Source: Bradyrhizobium nanningense (GTDB taxonomy: Bacteria > Pseudomonadota > Alphaproteobacteria > Rhizobiales > Xanthobacteraceae). Taken from it: a DNA stretch of 64,000 nucleotides. Location: the NCBI RefSeq assembly GCF_004114535.1, contig NZ_LBJC01000033.1, forward strand, positions 434,001 through 498,000. Direction: 5' to 3'. The position numbers and the translations under genes are program-made. This document shows, one piece after another, positions 17,407 to 25,951 of the stretch (position 1 is its first letter; every line of letters begins with the position of its first letter). Below the pieces are notes generated by a model. That model was not told the DNA's origin, searched no databases, and saw only the letters and a list, made by a program, of their open reading frames with translations.

Positions 17407-18591
17407 TCACATTGCCGCCTTGAGGGCAGCGAAGCCGCGATCGAGATCGGCCTTGAGATCGTCGACGCTCTCGAGCCCGATGTGGAGGCGCAGTGTGGGG
17501 CCGCCCGGCGACCACTTGGTCGCGGTGCGATAGGCGTCGCAATCGAAGGGAATCGCAAGGCTCTCGAAGCCGCCCCAGGAAAAGCCCATGCCGAACAGCT
17601 TGAGCGTGTTGAGCATGGTGTCGACCGCCTTCTGCGGCACGGGCTTCAGCACGATGCTGAACAGCCCTGAGGCGCCGGTGAAGTCGCGCTTCCAGATGGC
17701 GTGACCGGGATCGGTCTCCAGGCCCGGATGCAGCACGCGAGCGACCTCGGGACGGCCGGCCAGCCAGCGCGCCATGTCGAGACCGGAGCGATGATGCTGC
17801 GCCAGGCGCACCGACAGCGTGCGCAGGCCGCGCAGCGCGAGGAAGACATCGTCGGGACCGGCGCAGACGCCGAGCAGGCGGATGCCTTCGGCGACCATCG
17901 GCCAAGCCTTGGCGTTGGCCGATATCGTGCCGAACATGATGTCGGAATGGCCGCCGATATATTTGGTGGCGGCCTGCATGCTGACGTCGACGCCCTGGTC
18001 GAGCGAGCGGTGATAGAGCGGCGTCGCCCAGGTGTTGTCGTCGATGACGAGCGCGCCGCGCGCATGGGCCACCTCGGCGATGGCGCGAATGTCCGGCATC
18101 TCGAACGATTGCGAGCCCGGCGCCTCCACCAGCACCGCACGGGTGTTCGGCTTGAACAGCTTGTCGATGCCGGCACCGATCAGCGGGTCAAAGTAGGTGG
18201 TCTCGACGCCGTAGCGGGCCAGCATGCCGTTGCAGAAATTGCGCGAGGGCCGGTAGACGTTGTCGACGACCAGAATGTGGTCGCCGGTCTTCAGCACCGA
18301 GAGCAGGGTGGTGGAGATCGCCGACAGCCCCGATGGCACGATGCCGACGCCGGCGCATTGCGGCCCCTCCAGCGCCATCAGCGTCTCCTGGAACGCCTTG
18401 GTCGTGGGGGAACCGTGCCGGCCATAGGTGAACTCGCCGCGATGGGCGTGCAGGTCCTCGGCGGTCGGATAGAGCACGGTCGAGCCGTGGAAAACCGGCG
18501 GATTGACGAACCCCTTCTGCGCCTTGGTGTCGCGGCCGGAGGTGACCAGCCGGGTCTCGGCCTGCTGCTCTTGGGGGTGCGAGGAATCCAT
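17407..18591 (-). CDS. metC: Cystathionine beta-lyase
   Basis: The product is a 394-aa PLP enzyme of the Cys/Met metabolism family, which cleaves cystathionine to homocysteine in methionine synthesis. The PLP lysine is K210 in MQAATKYIGGHSD, and D185 in VIDDNTWAT holds the cofactor nitrogen. The substrate-binding tyrosine region is FTYGRHGSPTTKAF. I start at ATG 18591 (MDSSHPQEQQ); the frame stays open further upstream but covers the promoter. The length matches the E. coli enzyme. It is divergent from aapJ. Confidence 0.9.
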   Translation of the reverse strand: MDSSHPQEQQAETRLVTSGRDTKAQKGFVNPPVFHGSTVLYPTAEDLHAHRGEFTYGRHGSPTTKAFQETLMALEGPQCAGVGIVPSGLSAISTTLLSVLKTGDHILVVDNVYRPSRNFCNGMLARYGVETTYFDPLIGAGIDKLFKPNTRAVLVEAPGSQSFEMPDIRAIAEVAHARGALVIDDNTWATPLYHRSLDQGVDVSMQAATKYIGGHSDIMFGTISANAKAWPMVAEGIRLLGVCAGPDDVFLALRGLRTLSVRLAQHHRSGLDMARWLAGRPEVARVLHPGLETDPGHAIWKRDFTGASGLFSIVLKPVPQKAVDTMLNTLKLFGMGFSWGGFESLAIPFDCDAYRTATKWSPGGPTLRLHIGLESVDDLKADLDRGFAALKAAM

Positions 18592-18983
18592 GCGTCTGCT
18601 TTCAAAACCGCGTTTCCGCTCGGGCGTGGCGCCTGACGGGCTGGCCGAAAGGCCGCTATCGTTAATAACAGAACACAGAAGAGTCCCGTCAACCCCTTGA
18701 CCCGGCACGCCAGTCGTTCTGTGATGCGGAGGTGCTATTCAGTCGCCGCATGTTGAGGGGCCTGCCGCGACCTTCGATCCATCGTCTGACCGAACCTTGC
18801 GCCACAGCTAAACAAAAGGGCGGGCGCCAGCGGCGGGGATTAAGGTATGGCCTCCCGGGATCGGCGAGTGTTCGGCAAGGTTTTCCAGCATGACTCTTGC
18901 AGGGCCGGTTTTGATACGCCCGGCGCGGCAGGGATGATCCTGAGACAACGTTCCTTGAGACGACTTTGAAAGGCCCAAAGCCC
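18592..18983. other. Divergent intergenic region metC/aapJ
   Basis: About 390 bases separate the divergent starts. It contains the metC promoter and leader. For aapJ I see no clear sigma-70 pair or NtrC/sigma-54 site. Open frames that cross the region on the minus strand are shadows of aapJ. Confidence 0.5.
18665..18692 (-). promoter_or_regulatory. Sigma-70-like promoter of metC
   Basis: On the minus strand TTGACG (18692-18687) is followed after 16 bp by TGTTAT (18670-18665). Transcription would start near 18658 and leave a leader of about 65 nt. The leader contains a GGCC-TTTC-GGCC hairpin and a GC-rich region before the ATG. Confidence 0.55.
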
Positions 18984-20000
18984 ATGAAACGCGTAACCCT
19001 GGCTCTCACCCTTGCTCTCGCCGCCGGCCTCTCCGCGCAAGCCGCCGATGCACAAACGCTCAAGACCATCAAGGACCGGGGCATGCTGTCCTGCGGCGTC
19101 AGCCAGGGCCTGCCGGGTTTCTCCTCGCCCGACGACAAGGGCAACTGGACCGGCCTCGACGTCGACGTCTGCAAGGCGATCGCCGGGGCGATCTTCAACG
19201 ATGCGAGCAAGGTCAAGTACGTGCCGCTGTCCGCCAAGGACCGCTTCACCGCGCTGCAATCCGGCGAGATCGACGTGCTCTCGCGCAACACCACCTGGAC
19301 CATCTCGCGCGACACCTCGCTCGGCGCCAACTTTACCGGCGTGACCTATTATGACGGGCAGGGCTTCATGGTGAAGAAGTCGCTCAAGGTGAACTCGGCG
19401 CTCGAGCTCAACAGCGCCTCGGTCTGCGTGCAGACCGGCACCACCACCGAGCAGAATCTCGCCGACTACTTCAAGGCCAACAACATGAAGTATGAGGTGA
19501 TCGCGTTCGGCACCAACGACGAAACCGTCAAGGCCTACGAGGCCGGTCGCTGCGACGTCTTCACCACCGACCAGTCGGGCCTCTACGCCAACCGCCTGAA
19601 GCTCGCCAATCCCAATGACCACATGGTGCTCCCCGAGATCATCTCGAAGGAGCCGCTCGGCCCGATGGTGCGCCACGGCGACGACCAATGGTTCGACATC
19701 GTGAAGTGGACCCTGTTCGCGATGCTCACCGCCGAAGAGCTCGGCGTGACCTCGAAGAACGTCGACGAGAAAGCCAAGCTGGAAAATCCCGAGTTGAAGC
19801 GCGTGCTCGGCACCGACGGCAATTTCGGCGAACAGCTCGGCCTGACCAAGGACTGGGTGGTGCGGATCGTGAAGGCGGTCGGCAATTACGGCGAAGTGTT
19901 CGATCGCAATGTCGGCGCAGGCTCGCCGCTCGGCATCAATCGCGGTCTCAACAATCTCTGGAACAAGGGCGGTCTTCAGTACGCGCCGCCGATCCGCTGA
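18984..20000 (+). CDS. aapJ: General L-amino-acid ABC transporter, periplasmic binding protein
   Basis: The product is 338 aa. A signal peptide (MKRVTLALTLALAAGLSAQA, cleaved near AADA) precedes an SBP_bac_3 domain. The features AapJ-like binding proteins share are visible: SCGVSQGLPGFSSPD, FTGVTYYDGQGFMV and WTLFAMLTAEELGVTS. It captures a broad range of L-amino acids for the AapQMP complex. I chose ATG 18984 because the signal peptide begins there; the frame opens earlier only with a TTG. First gene of a four-gene operon. Confidence 0.93.
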   Translation: MKRVTLALTLALAAGLSAQAADAQTLKTIKDRGMLSCGVSQGLPGFSSPDDKGNWTGLDVDVCKAIAGAIFNDASKVKYVPLSAKDRFTALQSGEIDVLSRNTTWTISRDTSLGANFTGVTYYDGQGFMVKKSLKVNSALELNSASVCVQTGTTTEQNLADYFKANNMKYEVIAFGTNDETVKAYEAGRCDVFTTDQSGLYANRLKLANPNDHMVLPEIISKEPLGPMVRHGDDQWFDIVKWTLFAMLTAEELGVTSKNVDEKAKLENPELKRVLGTDGNFGEQLGLTKDWVVRIVKAVGNYGEVFDRNVGAGSPLGINRGLNNLWNKGGLQYAPPIR

Positions 20001-20024
20001 TCGCCCCCCGCTGGCAGCGGCAGC

Positions 20025-21230
20025 ATGAGCACCGAGGCCCGAAAACCACCGCCCCAGATCGCGCTGAAGATCAGGCGCCTTCTGGGCGGCAAGGCAGGCT
20101 GGAACGGCGTCGCCGTCCAGTTTGCCTTCGCGGCGGTCCTGGGCTGGATCGGCTATGAGATCGTCTCCAATGCCCGCGCCAACCTCGAAAACCAGCACAT
20201 TGCCGCCGGCTTCGGCTTCTTGCGGAACAATGCCGGTTTCGACGTCAACCAGACGCTGATCTCCTACACCGGCTCGGACACGTTCCTGCGGGTGTTCGTG
20301 GTCGGGCTCCTGAACACGCTCATCGTCTCGGTGGTGGGCATCGTCTTCGCCACATTGATCGGTTTCATCGTTGCGCTGTGCCGGCTCTCGCCCAACTGGC
20401 TGTTGTCGCGCGTCGGCGAGATCTATGTCGAAACCATCCGCAATCTGCCGCTGCTGTTCCAGATCCTGTTCTGGTATCTCGCGGTGCTGGCAGCCCTGCC
20501 CAATCCGCGGCAGAGCATTTCGCTGCTCGGCATCGCCTTCATCAGCAATCGCGGCCTTGTCATTCCGAGCCCGATCGGCGGAAGCGGCTTGGAGCCGTTT
20601 CTGGCGATGCTGGCGCTCGGCATCGTCGCGTCACTGGCCTTGCGCTTCTATGCCCGGCGCGCGTTGTTTCAGGAAGGGCGGATGATCCGGATCTGGCCCT
20701 ATGTGCTGGGTCTGCTGTTCGGGCTGCCGCTCGCGACCATTCTGGTCACGGGATTGCCCTTCACCTTCGAGCTGCCGCACCTTAAGGGCTTCAATTTCGC
20801 CGGCGGCTCGCGGATCATTCCCGAGTTCGTGGCGCTGGCGCTGGCGCTGTCGACCTATACCGCCGCCTTCATCGCCGAGATCGTGCGCGCCGGCATTCTG
20901 TCGGTGCACAAGGGGCAAATGGAGGCGGGATCGTCTCTGGGCCTCAGCCGCGGCACCACGCTCCGGCTGATCGTCGTGCCGCAGGCCATGCGCGTCATCG
21001 TGCCGCCGCTGACCAACCAATACCTCAATCTCACCAAGAACTCGTCGCTGGCAGTCGCGATCGGCTATCCTGACCTCGTCTCGGTGTTCGCCGGCACATC
21101 GCTGAGCCAGACCGGGCAGGCGATCGAGATCATCGCGATGACGATGGGCATCTATCTCCTGATCTCGCTGCTCACCAGCGCGATCATGAGCGTCTACGGT
21201 TGGCGCGTCAGCCGGAGTTTGGGCGCATGA
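20025..21230 (+). CDS. aapQ: General L-amino-acid ABC transporter permease
   Basis: The product is a 401-aa inner-membrane permease, larger than simple HisM-type permeases, as is usual for AapQ. The cytoplasmic EAA-type loop is EAGSSLGLSRGTTLRLIVVP, followed by QAMRVIVPPLTNQYLNL. It pairs with AapM to form the channel. It starts 24 bp after aapJ and its stop overlaps the aapM start (ATGA). Confidence 0.92.
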   Translation: MSTEARKPPPQIALKIRRLLGGKAGWNGVAVQFAFAAVLGWIGYEIVSNARANLENQHIAAGFGFLRNNAGFDVNQTLISYTGSDTFLRVFVVGLLNTLIVSVVGIVFATLIGFIVALCRLSPNWLLSRVGEIYVETIRNLPLLFQILFWYLAVLAALPNPRQSISLLGIAFISNRGLVIPSPIGGSGLEPFLAMLALGIVASLALRFYARRALFQEGRMIRIWPYVLGLLFGLPLATILVTGLPFTFELPHLKGFNFAGGSRIIPEFVALALALSTYTAAFIAEIVRAGILSVHKGQMEAGSSLGLSRGTTLRLIVVPQAMRVIVPPLTNQYLNLTKNSSLAVAIGYPDLVSVFAGTSLSQTGQAIEIIAMTMGIYLLISLLTSAIMSVYGWRVSRSLGA

Positions 21231-22747
21231 GCGATATCGCCTCGAGCAGCTTCGTCCGCCAGGACCTGCTCACCGAGCGTCCCGCGCCGGTGAAGACCAC
21301 GGGCTTCGTCGGGCTGATGCGCACGCGCCTGTTCAACTCGCCGACCAACATCCTACTCACCATCGTGGGCGCGCTGCTGCTATGGTTCACCATCGTTCCC
21401 TCGGTCAGGTTCCTGATGGTCGATGCGGTCTGGAGCGGTAAGGACCGCGCGGCATGCCTCACGGAGAACGCCGGCTTTGCGGTCGGGGCGTGCTGGCCCT
21501 ACATCCAGGCCAAGCTGCCGCAATTGATCTATGGTTTCTATCCCGAGGCGGAACGCTGGCGGGTGAACCTCACATTCGTTCTTGCGGTGGTCCTGCTGGT
21601 GCCGCTGCTCGTGCCGCGCCTGCCGGCGAAAGGGCTCAACGCCAGCCTGTTCTTCGTCGCCTTTCCGGTTGTCGCGTTCTTCCTGCTGCACGGTGGCGGC
21701 ATCAAGGGCTTTGGCCTCAGCTGGACGGCGGGCTTGCTGGAATTGTTCGACGACAGCATCATCGGCGCCGGGCAGGCCCTGCTCAGTTCCAGCAAGACGT
21801 CGGCAGTCGGGCCGCTGTTGTGGCTGGTCGGGAATTTCATTGTGCTGGTCGGCACCGCGATCCATTGGCTGATCCTGCCGCTGACCTGGCTGCGCGACCA
21901 GATCCAGGGAGCGGGGCAGTCGGTCTGGACTGATTTCGCCGTCACGGCCGCGGTCGTCTGCCTGATCGCCTTCGGCCTCGGCGGCGGCTTGCGCGCCGGC
22001 GGGCGCGCTCTGGCCTCGAGCATCTTCGCTTTCGTCGCCATCGCCGCCGTGATCAAGCTGATGGGGCTCGATCGCGGTGGCCTGCCGGTCGTGGCGACGA
22101 ATTTGTGGGGCGGCCTGCTGGTGACGCTGGTGGTCTCCGTCACCGGCATCGTCACCTCGCTGCCGATCGGCGTCGCGCTGGCGCTGGGCCGGCGTTCCAC
22201 CATTCCGCTGATCCGGATCTTCTCGATCGCCTTCATCGAGTTCTGGCGCGGCGTGCCGCTGATCACCGTGCTGTTCTTCGCCACCTACATGCTCCCGCTG
22301 TTCCTGCCGGGCAATTTCAGCGTCGACGGTCTCGTCCGCGCGCTGATCGGTATTGCGCTGTTCACGGGCGCCTACCAGGCCGAGAACGTCCGCGGCGGGC
22401 TCGCTGCGATCCCGCGCGGGCAGGGCGAGGCCGCGGCAGCCCTCGGCCTGTCCTGGTGGAAGACGACCTCGCTGATCGTGCTGCCGCAGGCGCTGCGTCA
22501 CGTCATTCCGAACCTCGTCAACAGCTTCATCTCGCTGTTCAAGGATACCTCGCTGGTTTCGATCGTCGCGCTGTTCGACCTGTTGGGCTCGCTCAGGGCA
22601 TCGTTTTCGGATCCGAAATGGTCGACGCCTTCGACCGCGTTCACCGGCTTCGCCTTCGCCGGGGTCATCTACTTCATCTTTTGCTTTGGAATGTCGCGCT
22701 ACTCGCTGTTCGTCGAGCATCGTCTCAACGCCCACCGTCGCAACTGA
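21227..22747 (+). CDS. aapM: General L-amino-acid ABC transporter permease
   Basis: The product is a 506-aa permease with an N-terminal cytoplasmic tail and many transmembrane helices. The EAA-type loop is GEAAAALGLSWWKTTSLIVL, followed by PQALRHVIPNLVNSFISLFK. I start at ATG 21227 (MSDIASSSFVRQD), which overlaps the aapQ stop by four bases. It is longer than AapM proteins I know of (about 380-400 aa). The additional length sits in the hydrophobic region before the binding-protein-dependent transport domain. Confidence 0.9.
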   Translation: MSDIASSSFVRQDLLTERPAPVKTTGFVGLMRTRLFNSPTNILLTIVGALLLWFTIVPSVRFLMVDAVWSGKDRAACLTENAGFAVGACWPYIQAKLPQLIYGFYPEAERWRVNLTFVLAVVLLVPLLVPRLPAKGLNASLFFVAFPVVAFFLLHGGGIKGFGLSWTAGLLELFDDSIIGAGQALLSSSKTSAVGPLLWLVGNFIVLVGTAIHWLILPLTWLRDQIQGAGQSVWTDFAVTAAVVCLIAFGLGGGLRAGGRALASSIFAFVAIAAVIKLMGLDRGGLPVVATNLWGGLLVTLVVSVTGIVTSLPIGVALALGRRSTIPLIRIFSIAFIEFWRGVPLITVLFFATYMLPLFLPGNFSVDGLVRALIGIALFTGAYQAENVRGGLAAIPRGQGEAAAALGLSWWKTTSLIVLPQALRHVIPNLVNSFISLFKDTSLVSIVALFDLLGSLRASFSDPKWSTPSTAFTGFAFAGVIYFIFCFGMSRYSLFVEHRLNAHRRN

Positions 22748-22759
22748 TCGAGGTCCCCC

Positions 22760-23497
22760 ATGTCAGACCCCATCGTCAAGATTTCCGGCCTCAACAAATG
22801 GTACGGCGACTTTCACGTCCTGCGCGACATCGACCTCGATGTCCGCAAGGGCGAGCGCATCGTGATCTGCGGACCCTCGGGCTCCGGCAAGTCGACGTTG
22901 ATCCGCTGCATCAACGCTCTCGAGGAATTCCAGGAGGGTGAGATCGTCGTCGACGGCATCGAGCTCGGGCCCAACCTCAAGCACATCGACGCCGTGCGCC
23001 GCGAAGTCGGCATGGTGTTTCAGAGCTTCAATCTATTCCCACACCTCACGGTGCTCGATAATTGCACGCTGGCACCGATCTGGGTGCGCAACATCCCGAA
23101 GAGGGACGCCGAGGCGACCGCGATGAAGTTCCTGGAGCGGGTCAAGATCCCGCATCAGGCCAACAAGTTTCCGGGACAGATGTCCGGCGGCCAGCAGCAG
23201 CGCGTCGCCATCGCCCGCGCCCTGACGATGAATCCGAAGGTCATGCTGTTCGACGAGCCGACCTCGGCGCTCGACCCTGAAATGGTCAAGGAGGTGCTGG
23301 ACACCATGGTTGATCTCGCCGGGGAGGGCATGACCATGCTGGTCGTCACCCACGAGATGGGTTTTGCCCGCGAGGTCGCCAACCGCGTGGTGTTCATGGA
23401 TGCGGGCCAGATCATCGAGGCCAACACCCCGAACGAGTTCTTTGCGGCGCCTCAGCACGCCCGCACAAAGCTGTTCCTGAGCCAGATCTTGCGCTGA
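22760..23497 (+). CDS. aapP: General L-amino-acid ABC transporter ATP-binding protein
   Basis: The product is a 245-aa ATPase of the polar amino acid group. Walker A is GPSGSGKS, the Q-loop region is VFQSFNLFPHLTVL, the signature is MSGGQQQR, Walker B is VMLFDEPTSALDPE and the switch histidine is in VVTHEMGFA. It energises AapQM. It closes the operon 12 bp after aapM. Confidence 0.95.
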   Translation: MSDPIVKISGLNKWYGDFHVLRDIDLDVRKGERIVICGPSGSGKSTLIRCINALEEFQEGEIVVDGIELGPNLKHIDAVRREVGMVFQSFNLFPHLTVLDNCTLAPIWVRNIPKRDAEATAMKFLERVKIPHQANKFPGQMSGGQQQRVAIARALTMNPKVMLFDEPTSALDPEMVKEVLDTMVDLAGEGMTMLVVTHEMGFAREVANRVVFMDAGQIIEANTPNEFFAAPQHARTKLFLSQILR

Positions 23498-23595
23498 ACG
23501 CCCTGTATTCCGTGGCCTCGCCGGTCTAGCCGCCCCACCAGCCTGGCACCATCCGAATCAGCTTTGCCTCCTTTCGGGCATCCCGGAGAGAGACC

Positions 23596-25836
23596 TTGCA
23601 GAGCAGTGTCGGCGCGCGCGCCTACCAGAATGCGCGATTGCAGAAGAAGTTGAGGAAGCAGGCGGATGCCGTCATGTCCTTGGCGATCGAGGCACTCGGG
23701 CAGGGCAGATTTGCCGAGGCCGAGACACTCTGCCGCGAGATCGTGAAGGAGTTGCCGGATCATTTCCATGCCACGCACCTGCTCGGCCTGCGCGCCTATG
23801 AGGGCGGGCGGCTCGAGGAGGCGCAAGAGCTGTTCGAGCGCGCGATCGCGCTCGATCCGCGCTCGCCCGATGCCCATGGCAATCTCGGGACCGTGTATTT
23901 CGCGCTCGAGAAATTCGAGAACGCCCGCGCCTGCCAGGAGAAGGCCATTGCGCTGAAGCCGAATTGTCCGATCACCCTGACCAATCTCGGCAATACGCTG
24001 CTGAACCTCGGCCTCGGCGAACAGGCGATCGGATTGCACGAACGCGCGATCAGGCTGCGACCGGACTATGCCGATGCATTTTGCAACCGTGGCATGGCGG
24101 AGCTGATGATCGGCCGGTTCGAGCGTGCCAATGAGAGTTTCGATCGCGCTCTGTTGTTTCAGCCGCGTCATGCGGAGGCGATCGCCGGCAGGGGCATGGT
24201 GTGCATCGAGCTGCGGCACTATGCGGAGGCCGAAGCCGCCCTCGCAGCTGGCCTCGCGATCAAGCCGGGTTCACCGCGGATATTGGCGCAGCGCGGACGG
24301 CTGAACTTCGATCTGTACCGGCTGGAGCAGGCGGCGGCGGACTTCGATGCGGCGCTGGCGCAATCGCCGCGGCTCGAGCTCGCGCTGCGCGGGAAGGCGC
24401 AGGTCAACCTTCTGTTGGGCAACACGACGCAGGCGATTGCGGCCGTCAAGACCCTGCTCGAGGACAATCCGCGGTCCGATTACGCAATCGTGCTTCTCGG
24501 CGCCTGCTATGCGAACCAGGGAGACGTCGCCACCGCGCTCGAGAATCTCGATGCGGCGCTCGAGATCTCGCCGGATTATGCCGACGCCATTGCACGCAAG
24601 ATCTTCATCCTGGATTATCTGCCGGAGGCGGATTTCGCGGTCCAGCAGGCGGTGCGGAAATCCTGGTGGGATGCGATCGGCGCCAGACTGCCGCAAAGGA
24701 CATTGCCGCCGCGGCAGCCCGATCCGGACAGGCGGATCGTCGTCGGATATGTCGCCTCGGAATTCAGGAACCACTCGGCGGCGTTCGCGCTGTTGCCGGT
24801 GCTGCGCCATCATGATCACACGAGGTTCGAGATCGTCTGCTATTCCTGTTGGCCGTTACAGGATGAGATCACCGAGAGGTTCAAGCCTCTCGCAGACGTC
24901 TGGGTCGACGCGGCGCAGCTCTCGGACGACGAACTGGCCGATCGCATACAGGCGGACAAGATCGACATTCTGATCGACGTGTCGGGACATACGGCCGGCA
25001 ACAGACTCGCCGTGTTCGCCCGCAAGCCGGCCCCGATCCAGGTCACGGGCTTCGGCCACGCGACAGGCACGGGTCTTCAGACCATGGACTACGTGCTCGC
25101 GGATCCAATCTTCATTCCGCAATCGGCCCGCCATCTGCTGGCCGAGAAGGTCCATGATCTGCCGTGCCTGATCACGATCGATCCCATCCTGGATCTGCCG
25201 CCGTCGGAGCTTCCCATGCTCCGCAACGGCCATGTGACCTTCGGCGTGTTCAACCGCATCTACAAGATCTCCGATGAGGCGATCCGGGTGTGGTCGAAAG
25301 TGATGCGTGAGGTGGCGGGTTCGAAGATCATCATCAAGCACGGGCTGCTCGACGATCCCTTGCTGCGCGACGGCCTGATCGCGCGGTTCGTGGCCCACGG
25401 CATTGCCGAAGAGAATATCACCTGTCTGGGCTCGACCTCGCGCCACGAGCATCTGCTGGCCTTTGCGAATGTCGACATCTCCCTCGATCCGTTCCCGCAA
25501 AATGGCGGCATCAGCACCTGGGAATCCCTCTATGCGGGTGTTCCGGTCGTCGCCAGGCTCGGCAAGGGCGCCTCGTCGCGCGCTGGCGGCTCGATCGTCG
25601 CGGCCGTGGGCCTCGAGGACTGGATGGCCGAGGATGACGATGGCTATGCCGCGATCGCGTGCAGATATGCGGCGCAGCCCGCTCATCTGGCGAAGTTGCG
25701 CGCCGATCTGCCGGCTCGGATCGCAGCCTCGGCCGCCGGCAACGTCGAACGTTACACCTTGGAGGTCGAGGCGGCCTATCGCCGGTTCTGGCGAGATCAT
25801 TGTGCCGGCGCCTCGGAGCGCGGCGAGATGGCATAG
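23596..25836 (+). CDS. TPR/GT41 glycosyltransferase (SPINDLY or OGT-like), copy 1
   Basis: The product is 746 aa. Residues about 28-335 form a superhelix of TPR units (for example NLGTVYFALEKFENARACQE). The catalytic half resembles O-GlcNAc transferase. EFRNHS carries H393. GHTAGNR, PAPIQVTGFGHATGTG and MDYVLADP follow. The sugar-nucleotide region begins near 634 (PQNGGISTWESLYAGVPVVA). Such enzymes glycosylate Ser/Thr of proteins in the cytoplasm; bacterial relatives modify flagellin or adhesins. The start is TTG 23596 after GGAGAGAG; no ATG fits the N-terminus shared by all three copies. It is the first of three tandem paralogues; the target is unknown. Confidence 0.88.
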   Translation: MQSSVGARAYQNARLQKKLRKQADAVMSLAIEALGQGRFAEAETLCREIVKELPDHFHATHLLGLRAYEGGRLEEAQELFERAIALDPRSPDAHGNLGTVYFALEKFENARACQEKAIALKPNCPITLTNLGNTLLNLGLGEQAIGLHERAIRLRPDYADAFCNRGMAELMIGRFERANESFDRALLFQPRHAEAIAGRGMVCIELRHYAEAEAALAAGLAIKPGSPRILAQRGRLNFDLYRLEQAAADFDAALAQSPRLELALRGKAQVNLLLGNTTQAIAAVKTLLEDNPRSDYAIVLLGACYANQGDVATALENLDAALEISPDYADAIARKIFILDYLPEADFAVQQAVRKSWWDAIGARLPQRTLPPRQPDPDRRIVVGYVASEFRNHSAAFALLPVLRHHDHTRFEIVCYSCWPLQDEITERFKPLADVWVDAAQLSDDELADRIQADKIDILIDVSGHTAGNRLAVFARKPAPIQVTGFGHATGTGLQTMDYVLADPIFIPQSARHLLAEKVHDLPCLITIDPILDLPPSELPMLRNGHVTFGVFNRIYKISDEAIRVWSKVMREVAGSKIIIKHGLLDDPLLRDGLIARFVAHGIAEENITCLGSTSRHEHLLAFANVDISLDPFPQNGGISTWESLYAGVPVVARLGKGASSRAGGSIVAAVGLEDWMAEDDDGYAAIACRYAAQPAHLAKLRADLPARIAASAAGNVERYTLEVEAAYRRFWRDHCAGASERGEMA

Positions 25837-25851
25837 CCAGATCTTGCGTTG

Positions 25852-25875
25852 CGCCCCCGGAAAATCCCGGGGGCG
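25852..25875 (+). terminator. GC-rich hairpin after GT41 copy 1
   Basis: CGCCCCCGG and CCGGGGGCG form a perfect 9-bp stem around a 6-base loop, 16 bp after the stop. There is no T-run, so it may be a weak terminator or an mRNA stabiliser between the paralogues. A degenerate version occurs after copy 2 near 28240. Confidence 0.45.
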
Positions 25876-25951
25876 ATGCCGGTCCGCCGACCGGGCGGCG
25901 GGGCTTGCGAATCAGTTAGACTCTGCCCAGGGGATCCTCCGGAGAGACACC

